Shown here: one piece after another, positions 45,440-56,352 of the stretch | Layout: each line of letters opens with the position of its first letter | How positions within the stretch are numbered: the first letter of the stretch is position 1 | Source of the DNA: Eupeodes corollae | Lineage: Eukaryota > Arthropoda > Insecta > Diptera > Syrphidae | Assembly: GCF_945859685.1 (NCBI RefSeq) | Contig: NC_079147.1 | Location: 264,544,572-264,608,571 of the forward strand | Direction: 5' to 3' | DNA length: 64,000 nucleotides | Translations under genes and position numbers: made by a program | Notes under the pieces: generated by a model | What the model saw: the letters and a program-made list of their open reading frames with translations, nothing else | Told to the model about the DNA's origin: nothing | Database searches by the model: none

Positions 45440-46430
45440 TGTTTAAATGGAATAAAACAAGCTGTGTGTGAGGTATTCACAAAATAATTTCTTTATTTGA
45501 ATGGCCCAGGTATGCCATTAAGTGTGGAATATGATCATTCAAATGCCAAGCTAGGCTTCTTATGGTGGCACGGATCCCAGTGATCCAATTTTCCGCATAG
45601 AATTTCAGCGATGGCCTGTGTTATGTTCACCTTTGGGGGATCGGTCGATTGTGGTTTATTTGCATAGACCTGCGACTTCAAGAAACCCCACAGGAAAATG
45701 TCTAGTGGGGTCGATTCGCATGACCTTGACGGCCAATTCACTTCACCCCTGCGAGAGATAACCCTTACCTTAAATCGTTCATGAAAAATGTCAATTGTGG
45801 CATTTTCTGCGTGGCACGTGGCACCGCGCCGTCCTGCTGGAACCACATGTTGTCTTAGTCCATATGGTTCGTTATGTAGTGCTCGCTGTTCACGGCGAAT
45901 GCATCACTTACGTCGTTTACAAAAAAGTACGGCCCAAAATTCACAATAAACGGTAACTTTTTGAGGATACATTATCACCTGGTGAACCTCGCGTGGATTA
46001 GTGTCGTCTAATATACGACAATTTTACTTCTTAACACAAAGATGGTTTTTCGGCCAAAATTGAGGTCCTCTTCCAAACGATTTGAAGCCCAGTCAGGGAA
46101 CAAACGGCTATGTCTTCGGTCAATTAGATCTTGTACGGGTGTAGGACCAAGTTCCGACACCAAGTTGAAGTTTGCGAAAGGCCGAGTTCTTGTACACGGC
46201 GAGGAATAGACTGCAAGAGGTTCAGCTGAACATTTCCACGGACAGCGGCGATGTTCTCGGCCGAAATTGCGTTCCTTGAACGTACGGGGTTTTGCTGATT
46301 GTTTACCGAACCGGTCGTCTCAAATCATCGCATCATTTAAATGTGCTGTTCAATCGTTTACTGAACCAACTGAATAATAAACAAAAGATTTGACAGATGT
46401 CAATAAAATAAAATGGCCTCCACGCTCCGC
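45440..46430 (-). pseudogene. Mariner-type transposase, antisense, second family member
   Basis: On the minus strand from 46360: VRSRNAISAENIAAVRGNVQ and LNLLQSIPRRVQELGLSQTS (the HTH linker region), LVLHPYKI, then a deletion over the SDEAHF block, NPREVHQVIMYPQKV-like residues, FFVNDVSDAFAVNSEHY and MWFQQD (partly scrambled). The open frame 45846-45535 then holds CHAENATIDIFHERFKVRVI, SRRGEVNWPSRSCESTPLDI and FLWGFLKSQVYANKPQSTD. It is related to, but distinct from, the copy at 44710, and the two C-termini face each other. Confidence 0.85.
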
Positions 46431-48600
46431 CAAAATCTTCCCGCGCCAATTTAAAAACCTTTTAAAAAAGAATGACAGTAATTTCCTAAAAAACAACGGC
46501 CCTTAAAATTCAACAACTCTTTAATTAATTGCTCAAGAACTTTAAAATATTATTGAAAAGCGTAAATTACAAACAATTTAATGGTTAATGATTGTTTTTT
46601 TTTAGTGATCGTAACACAGAAATTTAACTAAATATTATTATCGTCAATTATATTTTATGGGATATTAAAAAGTAATTTCCCGAAATGCTTAATTCTCTCA
46701 CGTGTGTTGCTTTTAAATAATAACCATATATTTTATTAGCTTTTATATTTTTTTTTGTATTTAAATTTGTTGTCTAAATTCTAAATAGTCAAACTTTTTT
46801 AGTACTAGTTACATTTCATTTTATTAACTTGAATATTGTTTTATTTTAATGGTAAAAATAAATATAAGTTAGTTGTATAATTATACATTAAAAATAAAAC
46901 TATACAATATTGTAATTTAAAAGTGCTTTCCCTCAAGAACTTGAACGAACCCAAATACAATTGTCAATTACTTGTAATTAGCGGGTGAATTATTTCATTA
47001 CTATTAAAAGTTATTGTGATATATTTTTTTTTTCAATTACAAGTAATTGAAACGAATAATTTTTCAATTCCAATTAGGCATCAGGAACTGAAAGCCAAAA
47101 GTACAAGTTCCGGCACTGGTGCTTAGAATTTTCAAGTAAAATCATAATGAAATTGTAATGGTACTTTCAAAATTCAAGCAAGAAGGAATTTTAATTAGAG
47201 CTTTACCCAACCATTTTATCCGTTATCAATTTTGCAGCTTTTTTAAAGTCAGAGTAAGATTTTAAAAATCTGTAAGCTTTCAATCTTAAAGATACAGCTT
47301 CATATTTAAAAATTGACAAATGTTGTATAAATATCTATTACTAAAATCATTATTAGAACAATTTTTGGCCAAAAAGAAACTAATTTTTATCAAAAAATTT
47401 ATAAAGATTTAAAAAAAAAATTGTAGTACCTATAGCAAGTTTTAAAAATTTTGAATACTATACATTTCTAATCCAACGACTTTCTGGAAGCCTGAGAATA
47501 TTTTTTTTTTATTTTTTTTTTTTTCAAAATTGAAGAACCACCCTAATGTTCATATACCGCTGGAGAATTTGGTGAAAGAAACAAAATTTATTAACAAATA
47601 AATCGCTTATATAGAAGTTGTCAGGTTGACACCATCGAACATCCAACACATTATATTTCCACGATTTATCTGCGTATTTTATGTTTAACGTCATTCATTA
47701 TCGTGATCTGTGGCTCGACTTCAGATATAAAATAAAAAAGATGATGATTATGACAAGAAATAGAACGTTAAACAAAAAAATAAATTTCCTTAATCACCAT
47801 TTTCTTTAAGACTGATTTGTGTTTATGGAAGGCAAACAAGCAAAGCAAGGCAAGACTTTCGAGTTGATTTAAAAATACAAAGTGCAAAAATAGCTTTTTT
47901 CGAGCGAAGAGTTTCTGTGTTTTTTTTTGTGTTGTTGTGTTGTTGGGTATTTCAGTTTTGGTTTTGTCTGCCTAATAGTCTGGGTTTTGGTGCGTTCTTA
48001 ATATGTACTTTTCACGCATAGTCTGTTGCATGTCGCGAGTATAATAAAAATGTTGCGCCGGCCGTACCGTGCCGCAGCCGCCCAACTATTTTTGGATGAC
48101 TTAGTGCCCAATGTAGTGTGTTGTGGTGTGCATATCTGATTGATGCATAAATGCACAAAATAAGGACTGCACCACCATAACATGCCACGCCACCGCACTT
48201 CCATGCCACACAGTGGGGTTAAGGTAGTAGAAAATCGATTTCGAAATTGTGGTAGCTGATTTATGAATCATGATTTCCACAGTTTAAAAGGGTGCCCTAA
48301 ATTACTGTTGACAGAAATGCTCACTTTTTTGAAACTTTTTTGTTCTGTTCACGAATCAACTCAAAACTTTCAACTTTAGGGTTACCAACATTTAATTGCT
48401 AAATATGCATAGAAATGGATGTGTTGTTAGGAATGAGGTGCAAAAACCAAATAAGTGGCCGGTATTGTGCTTCATTTCCATTCTTCAAAAATGTAGGTTG
48501 TTTTTTTTTCGAACTAAGTATTAAGATTTTTCCGAAACTTTAATGCAAACTGCACCACTGTCTTCCATCTTTGTCGTTTTTCGAACTGACTTAGATTAAT
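46431..48600. other. AT-rich stretch ending in a GC-richer island at 47990-48260
   Basis: No gene is recognised. 46960-47090 contains CAATTACTTGTAATT and its inverted form CAATTACAAGTAATTG about 90 bp apart, like a worn foldback. 47990-48260 (TGTCGCGAGTATAATAAAAA, then GC-rich GCGCCGGCCGTACCGTGCCG) stands out strongly from the AT-rich flanks and has no transposon motif. Confidence 0.45.
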
Positions 48601-48608
48601 CTATAAAG
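48601..48608 (+). repeat. hAT target-site duplication, left
   Basis: CTATAAAG immediately before the left TIR; an identical CTATAAAG follows the right TIR at 50817-50824. Eight bases is the hallmark duplication length of hAT transposons. Confidence 0.92.
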
Positions 48609-48701
48609 CAGTGGTCTCCAATTAGTTTTACTCGGGGTCCGTTTTAAAAAATGAAATGACCATCGTGGTCCGCACATTGTATTTATAAGAAAAAATATTT
48701 A

Positions 48702-49588
48702 TTAAACAAATGTTTTAAGGAAATAACAAAGGTATTTTATTATATATTTATTTATAGGTATCAATGCGAAAAAATGACATTTTTTGTTGCGTATTATCTG
48801 TCTGAAGTTTGGAGTAAAATTGGTGCAAGCTATTGACATTAAATCCTGGAGATGTTCAGTAGTAAGTCGAGATCGAAATTTATTCTTAATGAACTTCATC
48901 TTCGAAAATGCTGCTTCACAAATATATGTCGATCCAAACAAAGTAAGAAGTTTCAAAGCTAATTTATGTAATTCTGGATATTTATTACCACAAACAAATT
49001 TTATCCAGAACTCTTCACTGGAAACCTCCGATTGTTTGTGTTTTAAAACTGTGTTTTCTTGGAAATCGATCATTTCCATCTGCAGAGTAGCTTTATCACT
49101 TCCGAAAACAATTGCACCTTCATCGCTCCATTCACCATCAGGATGCAGAGAGTAAATGCTGCTGAGAATTTCTACAACATTCTCAATTTTCTTAAAATCT
49201 GCGAACCTTTTTTGAAATTCCGATTTAAGATCCGTAATGAACGTCTTGAATTGGCCGACGTCAGCCTCGTTGTCACTGCTGATTATTTTATATAAATGAG
49301 GGAAGTGTAAGCATTCATTTCCAAGATCATTAATAAAAAGATCAAGTTTTCGAGAAAAACTTTTGACATCTGACATGAGCTCGCATACCAGCTTGCCCTT
49401 GCCTTGAAGTTTAAGGTTCAGGTCATTGATATGTTTAAAAGTATCCGTTAAGAAAGCAATGACAGCAACATTTTCTTTTTCGTTTAGAAAACTTAAGTAA
49501 GATTTTGCTGAAGTCTGATCACTGTTAAAAAGATATGTCTTCAAGTTTTCTAAAATGCTGAAGAATCTTTCTAAAACGCAGCCTTTAC
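48702..49588 (-). pseudogene. hAT transposase C-terminal part with dimerisation domain
   Basis: The open frame reaches upstream of 49544 to about 49605, reading HVRWLSKGCVLERFFSILEN. It continues with TYLFNSDQTSAKSYLSFLNE, DTFKHINDLNLKLQGKGKLV, and the C-terminal hAT dimerisation region with FGSTYICEAAFSKMKFIKNK, where the E of CEAAFS is the expected third catalytic residue. RSRLTTEHLQDLMSIA is the standard end motif. It stops at 48702, about 90 bp inside the left TIR. Confidence 0.88.
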
Positions 49589-50308
49589 TTAACCATCTGA
49601 CGTGAATGATTTCAATTCACGATGTTGCAATGATGATTTAGCACGAAGAAAGTTTACTATTTTCATCACTTCTTGCATAATACGCTCAAAATTATGATTG
49701 AGTTTGCAGCAAAGCACAGTTTGATGAATAATACAGTGGTAGGAAATCAAATTTTGATTACATCTCTCATTGCTTCTCAACAGGTGAACTAGTCCTTTTT
49801 TATTCCCAACCATTGCTGGCGCACCGTCAGTAGTTACCGATAAGAGCTTCTTCAAGTCTAACTCATCTTTTTCAAAATAATCCATTACTGCTTTGATCAT
49901 GTCTTCTCCTCGTGTTCTTCCTAAGAGCGGCAAAAGAGCCAATATCTCCTCAACAAAAGTTTCTCTCGTTTTGTCCAGGTAGCGTACAAAAATAATTAAC
50001 TGTGCCGTATCAGTGATATCGCATGATTCATCCATAGCCAAGGCGTAATAGTTTGCATTATTTAACTGCCGTTTCAAATCGCAATGATTTTCTTCTGCCA
50101 AAACGTGTGTATTTCTGGTGCTAGTAGAAGCAGATAACGGAATCCGTCGTATCATCTCAACAACATTCTTTTTGTTCTCAAATAAAGCATTACCCGCCTC
50201 AAGAAAGCATTCTTTAACTACGTCAGCATCAGTAAATGGTTTCATATGCTTAGCCAGAGTCCAAGAAATACGTAAAGAAGCCTCACCACATTTTTCCTGC
50301 TCAGTCAT
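49589..50308 (-). pseudogene. hAT transposase catalytic core, first part
   Basis: 239 codons. SWTLAKHMKPFTDADVVKEC opens the segment. Catalytic D93 lies in LAMDESCDITDTAQL and D161 in VTTDGAPAMVGNKKG. HCIIHQTVLCCKL at 191-203 is a conserved HxxxHQ block, and IVNFLRAKSSLQHRELKS ends the intact part. Compared with the family, the stretch between HRELK and HVRWLSKG is deleted (about 20 residues) with a frame change near 49600. Resembles the ZBED/GTF2IRD2-related hAT group; this is recollection, not a search. Confidence 0.88.
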
Positions 50309-50316
50309 TGAGCGAC

Positions 50317-50580
50317 TTATGATCTGGGTCGAAGATGAATAACTTGATAGTAAACTTGCGATTCTAGACTTACGCAGATCACTACTAATGATTTGTGTTT
50401 GGTATCATAATGTCGTTTTATATTTGAGCTTTTAATTAACGCCACTGTTTGGTTACATATCAAGCACATTGGTACTGCTCCAGCACGATTTGGCAGCGTA
50501 AAACAATATAAATCGGTCCATTCCGGCAAAAACTGTCTATTTTCATCTTCAACTTTTCTTTTTTTCTGTTCCATAGTCAA
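50317..50580 (-). pseudogene. hAT transposase N-terminus with BED zinc finger
   Basis: 87 codons starting at ATG (MTMEQKKRKVEDENRQF). WTDLYCF, CLICNQTVALIKSSNIKRHY and DTKHK form a BED-type finger (CX2C and HX4H), which binds the element ends. The reading departs from the family after KHKSL, where a frameshift occurs; the enzyme continues at 50308 in another frame. Confidence 0.82.
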
Positions 50581-50816
50581 AACTCGCTATAAACAGCCAA
50601 AACACTCTTAAAGTAAACAAGCAAATGTAATATTTATTTCGGCGCGCCGCGCAGCGTCCTTCGCTCAAAATTATGATGAATTAACCCCGCCATCGCGACA
50701 TTTGCCGCAATCTGCGAACTCTTTTTCGCTCGTTACTTCGCCCGGCCGTTTTCGGTCCGCACAAAATGGGTCAGCGGTCCGGATGCGGACCGCGGTCCGC
50801 CGTTTGGTGACCCCTG

Positions 50817-50824
50817 CTATAAAG
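50817..50824 (+). repeat. hAT target-site duplication, right
   Basis: CTATAAAG, identical to 48601-48608. Confidence 0.92.
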
Positions 50825-51975
50825 TTTAGTTTTTCTTTATTTTCTTATCTTGTTTGTTATTGTTGTTATTTGCGTGGTTTTTGAAAGATGCCGAGACTAG
50901 GTTACTTGTGAACTTTTAATTACTCTGCAAAATGTTTTTAATGGAAATTAATGGATTATTTTTAAATTAAATGCAAAGTGTGGAAAGTTTCTTAAATGGA
51001 GGGATATATTTAAAGAACAAAATTGAAAATAGAAAAAGAAAATTATTGTCTGGCTCTAGATAAGTCTTTAATTAAAGACCATTTATACATGCATCGTGCT
51101 GCTAATGTTTGTGGTTTGGCATAAAAGAGTGTGGGGTGTCTTAAAAAAAGCATTTCGTTACAAAAGAAAGAATAATAGACATGGATATTGTGTTTACAAG
51201 AACAAAATATAAATTCCATGACCTTGGAAATAAGAAGAATACTGAGGATGGATTTAACTTGGTTATGAATTATTTGTTTAAAACTCCATCAGAATAGGAT
51301 CCTTAGTATTTTGAAACTCAGTGGTGAGCTCTTAATTAATTGACCATTCATACATTTAGTGAATCTTTCTATGTTACTTTTAAAGAATTTTTAATCTTCA
51401 ATTTAAACAAAATTTAACGAGCAAAACAAAAAATTTGGTGAATGCTTTCATTTCATCTTTAGTATTTATTTCAGCACATTTTCATAACAAAAATGATGGT
51501 TTTGATGCCCTTAATTCAAATCCGACTTCAAATAATGTATTACGCCAGGTTTTAGGGATATTACTTTTTAAAATTCGAAAAAAACACGTATATAAGACTT
51601 TTTGAAACTATCTAAATATTTACTATGAAAAATGTATATTATTTTTTCATAATATTCAAAATATCTTCATAAGTTGATAGGATTCCATTGTCTTACAGAT
51701 GAAGAAAAAGAAATGCTAACACGGCTTTCATAACACAAAAAAGGGAATACCGTTTAAAATAAGTTTTGTTCTTGGTTATTAAAAAATATAAGGCTAATGT
51801 TGTAAACCGTTTTTTTTTAACTTAAACAAAAATAGTTAAGATCAAAGTTTGGAATCCAAAACGTATTTTTCAAAACCATGAAAGCATCAAATTCAAAGTT
51901 TTCTCAAAACAGTACATAAAAGAGTCAAATAAAAGCTCATAACTAAGGGGAATTTCCAGAACCTAAGTAAGATAC
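50825..51975. other. AT-rich spacer
   Basis: No supported feature between the hAT and Harbinger elements. Confidence 0.5.
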
Positions 51976-51978
51976 TTA

Positions 51979-52961
51979 CAGCCCTATTACGGTTGTTAAT
52001 TATCAATACGCTAGTTGACATTTTTCAATGAAATTGATGAATTGGTATTATCGTTGTCAGCAATCAAAATTTTTGATAAACTGTGAACGCTCTTCAGAAA
52101 TTAGATCTATTGTGAATGATTCAAATTGACAGTCTTGGTATTATGGTTGTCAAAATATTTGTTAATTATCAAATTTTCAGTCAATCACAGATTCCTTGTT
52201 GATAAAATATTTTACTGATCGCGAAAGCCAAAAGCATGTCTACTATTGAACTATTTTTCGGTGAAAATGAAATTGAAGAATAAAATACTTTGGAGCAAGC
52301 ACAGATTCGAAGAAAACTACGCGATGCTTCAAGGCCGATGGATTTGGCTAAACATATGTATTGTGTATGTAGATAAAAGATCTTTTTTAGTTACATTACA
52401 AAATCTAATTTGGTTCACTTTTAGATTCATTCAAAACTTTAGACTTTCGAAAAAAGCCTTCCTTAATGTATTTTTAGATATCAACGACAAGTTAAAACCA
52501 ACGAAAAGACAACAATCCATCCCAAACATACTAAAATTTGCAGCTGTCTTAAGATTCCTTGCGCAAGGAAGCTACCAGTTGAGTGTTGGGAACGATTTTA
52601 ACATTGGTATGGCGCAACCAACGGTCTCAGTTGTTTTGAAAGAAGTTTTAAATGTCTTGGAAACAAATATTTGTCCTAAATTGATAAAATTTAACTATTC
52701 ACAAGATGAAGAACGCCAGGCCAAGATATACTTTTTTCAAAAGAGCAGTATTCCAAATGTTATTGGTGCTATCGACGGGACTCATATCAAAATTATTGGT
52801 CCGAATAAAGATAAATAGGCACTATTCACAATAGATTTTTTATCTTTGTTCACAATGGATCAAAAAATGATCAACTCGCGTTCATAATACCAATTTATCA
52901 ATTAATTGACAAAATGTTTCAATTGTCAATTAATTGATCTTTGACAACTGTAATAAGGCTG
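51979..52961 (+). mobile_element. PIF/Harbinger transposon, 983 bp, shortened
   Basis: The element starts CAGCCCTATTACGGTTGT and ends with the inverted CAGCCTTATTACAGTTGT, giving TIRs of at least 18 bp with two mismatches. Both sides carry the 3-bp duplication TTA (51976-51978 and 52962-52964), which is the PIF/Harbinger target type. Inside is a transposase that stops after the first catalytic aspartate, followed at once by the right terminal region, so the second half of the gene and the usual second ORF are deleted. Confidence 0.92.
52246..52818 (+). pseudogene. Harbinger transposase (DDE_4 type), C-terminally truncated
   Basis: 190 codons. The native N-terminus probably begins at the ATG near 52235 in another frame (STIELFFGENEIEE, with an in-frame TAA, then NTLEQAQIRRKLRDASRPMD). 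From about 52430 this frame carries FRLSKKAFLNVFLDINDKLK, IPNILKFAAVLRFLAQGSYQ, VGNDFNIGMAQPTVSVVLKE and IPNVIGAIDGTHIKI with the first catalytic aspartate. It ends at TAG after GPNKDK. A GT-AG bounded stretch of about 62 bp at about 52365-52426 may be an intron, though the phase does not fit cleanly. HARBI1-like nuclease by family. Confidence 0.9.
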
Positions 52962-53172
52962 TTAAATGATTTAAATTGTATCTAAAAGAGAAATGTGTAC
53001 TTTGCTAAATTATCATATAATTTATTGTTAAGAGATATTTTAAAGGGACATTTTTTAAAGGCGAGCTTAGTTTTAAGGACATCCTTATGATTTCAAAATT
53101 TACCAGTGTAATATAACTAACTGTCGTAAAATCGTGGAGAAAGAAACAAATTTTTGACGTTTATTAACTTCC

Positions 53173-55622
53173 CATAGGAAGTTATTGTAATCCGATTTGT
53201 CAAATTCAAAATTTTGACTTTTATCGCCGTTCCAAGGTCCCTAGAGTCCCTAAAGATTTTTAGAAAGATGTCTGAGAGTGCGTGTGTAGTACGTTTGTGC
53301 GTCCGTAAGTCCGTACGTTCGCGACGTTTTTTTCGTCGTCCATAGCTCAAGAACCATAAGAGATATCGACTTCAAAAAAATGTTTGTATACACATAATAA
53401 GGCAAAAAGATGCAGAAAGGGCTCTCAAGAAAATTGCGTGGGTGGATTTTTTACCATAGCAGTTTTAAAAAAGTGAAAATTTTGGTTAACCCTAAATATC
53501 TCATGAAACTGATGCTAGAAACTTGAATTAAATTTTATATTGTAGCGTAATGCCAAACAAGTATGTTTTTGGAAAAAAATCCAATCAACGGTTATTTTAT
53601 AAATAAAAAAAAAATGAAAACAAAATTTGTCACCTCGAAAATTTTACGACTAAAATATGATTTTATCTCCAAAATAATTTTGTGCAACGAAGAATAATGT
53701 TTTTGACATCTGATAAATGTTTGAAAAATCTAATTAACAGTTTTTTTTATAAAAAATAAAAACCTAAAAAACTTTACTCAAAGTTGGTAAAAACTTAATT
53801 TTGACTCAAATATCTTTTCAAAAACTTGAGATAATTGCTTCAAACTTATTTTATTGTATTAAGAAATATTGTGTTCAATATTCTGAACAATTTTGAGAAA
53901 AATCGAATCAATAGTTTTTTTTACAAAAAAATCAAAACCTAAACAAAAAAAATTAATAAAAGTTGGTAATAATTGATTCTCGACTCAAATATCTTTTTGA
54001 AACTTTATGGTGGCTTTGAACTAATTTTATCTTTAAAAAAATACTGTTGTTAACATTCAGTTAAATGTTGAGAAAAATCGCATGGACATTTTTTTTATAA
54101 AAAATAAAAACTTAAAAGAAAATTTAACAAAAGTTGGTAAAAATTGATTTTCGACTCAAATATCTTTTTTTAACTTTGAGATTATGGCTCCCAACTAATT
54201 ATAACTTATTCAAAATATTTTTGTCAACATTCGGAAAAGTTTTGAGAAAAATCGAATTGACATTTTTTTACAAAAAATAAAAAACTAAACAAAAAAATTA
54301 ATAAAACTTGGTAAAAATTTACTTTCGACTCAAATAGTTTTTCAAAAATTAAAAATATTGTCTTCAAACTTTTTTTATTTCACAGAACATATTGTTTTTG
54401 ATATTCAGTAGTTTTTTTTATAAAAATTTGGTAAAAAGTGATGTTCGGTTTTTGATATCTCTCAAATTAATTTCATTCATCCAATTTGTAAAAATTTAAG
54501 AAATGCTACCTAAATTGGTAAACATTTGTTACCAACTAAAAATCTATTTACAAAACTAGTTTTCCAAACTAAATTATTTCCTTATATGAAAAATATAATG
54601 TAATTTTAAAATGTTTAAGAACAACTCAACTAACAACTTTCTTAACCCAACCCTAAACACTTTTAAGCAAGGCAAATCGACAGACGGAATGGGAAGTTAT
54701 CAGTGTGGGTCGCATCCCAGCCTCTTTTTTCAGTATTGGAAAAATTTAAAAGGGTTATATTTTGAAAAAATGATGTGAAAGAAAAATGCTAAGGTAATAT
54801 TCAAATTACTGACATCTTGATCATTTAAACAATATTAGTATTTTGTCAATGTAATTTAACTAATTGTCATAAAATCGTCGAGAAAGAAACGAATTTTTAT
54901 CGTTTATTTTTTTTTAAATACCCACAAAGAAAAGTTAACGAGTTTGAAGTTAATTCCTTGGTCTCAAAATACTTAAGCCGAAAACCATTTTCTTTCAGTT
55001 TTTTGTTCTTTTTTATAAATTTTCGTGTCTTGAAAAAAAAAAGAGGTCAATTGATTTTTTCTTAGAAATTAATTTAAAGTTAACAACAATATTATGAATA
55101 TGCTAAAATAAGTTTTCAATACCTTTTCTTTTTTCTACGTTTATTAGCCGAAAACTAATGTTCACCAATTGTAGTAAAATTTTTGGAAAGTTTTTGTTTC
55201 TTAATAAAAAATAACAATTGAATTTCTACGAAAATTATTTTTTGTGAATAATACTTTATGCATAGAGATATTCGAATCGAACATCAGTTTTTAGCATGAT
55301 GCAATTGTTTTAAAGGCAATATTCTAAATATTTCAAATTTTTGCTAAGATATTCAAATTCAAAATGAATTTTAACCAAAATTTAGAAGGTTTTTGGTTTT
55401 TTTTGTTATTCTCTCAAACAATTATTTTGGAGGTGATATCATATTTTGCTCGTAAAATATTCGAGATACCAAAAATCCCTGACGGTTCTTGAGATAAAGT
55501 TGAGGAAAAATCCCGAGTTTTGAAAACGGACAACACAGAAATATCTCTAAAGACCTTGAAACGTAGAGAAATGTCAAAATGTTCAATTCGACAAATCGGA
55601 CCGATTGCAATAACTTCCTATG
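53173..55622. mobile_element. Foldback element with inverted arrays of about 171-179 bp units
   Basis: The outer ends are inverted copies: CATAGGAAGTTATTG at 53173 and its complement ending at 55622, followed inward by matching GATTTGTC-x-AATT segments and CTCAAGAACC words. The left half holds a segment with GTCCGTACGTTCGCGACG and then tandem units anchored by GACTCAAATAT at 53803, 53982, 54153 and 54327. A central block at about 54640-54730 reads CAAATCGACAGACGGAATGG then TCAGTGTGGGTCGCATCCCA. The right half holds more worn units in inverted orientation (for example complement GATGTTCGATTCGAATATCTC near 55265-55285). There is no long ORF. Non-autonomous foldback structure is inferred from the symmetry. 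Confidence 0.8.
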
Positions 55623-56352
55623 CCAAAAACAAACGTGTTGGCAATGCTATTAATTTTCCTTATTTTAGTAACAAATTTAAACTTTCTGAGTGGTATTAAA
55701 TAGATAACATTTTAATTTTTAATATTTTTAAACAAATTGTGCAATTAAATTAAAAGATGTAACAATCTTAGTTATGAAGGAAAAAGGTAAAACAAACAAA
55801 ACCCAAATTTCTTTCACTTTTTTTTCTTAGACTTGTTAACTTTTTCATTAAGTAACAAATCGTTTATTGAAAAAGAAATGTTTACCTTTTCATTTTCTTC
55901 GTCTAGGTCGTGAACTTATTATAACTAAAATATAAAATAAAAAAAAGAAATCGACAAAGTAATAAGAAGTAGGCAAATGAAGGTACTCTTGCTACGTGTA
56001 ACACTTTGACGAATAAGTTAAAAACAAGATTTATTGCATGAATTTACTTAAATTACTTTCGCTTTAAGGCATGAGCGCACTAAGTTATATGGAACAACAC
56101 CTGAAAGGGGCCACTTCATTTTAATATTTTTCTTATTAAGTTTTTTCAATCAAATATGAAAATTAAAAAAGTGACACAAAAATTTTGTCAAAATGTAAAT
56201 GTGCAGTATTTTTTTGGAAATGCAGGTTGTTTAAGACCTAACTTTTTCGCTACATTATTTATTTGATTGCCTTATAAAGGGGCCCAAAAAGAACTAAGAA
56301 CTAAATTAGTATTTTTAATTGCATTAAGCCTATAATAGATTAAAAATGAATT
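55623..56352. other. AT-rich spacer
   Basis: No supported feature. Confidence 0.5.

Larger units (their letters stand above)
48609..50816 (-). mobile_element. hAT DNA transposon, complete ends, 2208 bp
   Basis: The element is bounded by short TIRs: CAGTGGTCTCCAA at the left and, inverted, CAGGGGTCACCAA at the right. Both are flanked by the perfect 8-bp duplication CTATAAAG. A hAT transposase is encoded on the minus strand in three frames. The ends are complete and the duplication is intact, which suggests fairly recent insertion, but two frameshifts and an internal coding deletion disable the enzyme. The right end (50640-50815) is GC-rich with repeated CGGTCCG words, probably subterminal binding sites. 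Confidence 0.93.

Noticed and set aside
47998..48209. Two overlapping cysteine- and tryptophan-rich minus-strand ORFs
   Set aside because: They overlap in different frames over a GC-rich island, without ATG context, motifs or splice sites.
53117..53350. 77-codon basic ORF (MSYGRRKKRRERTDLRTHKR)
   Set aside because: The basic N-terminus is the complement of the TCCGTACGTTCGCGACG-type segment at the end of the foldback element; no protein family is recognised.
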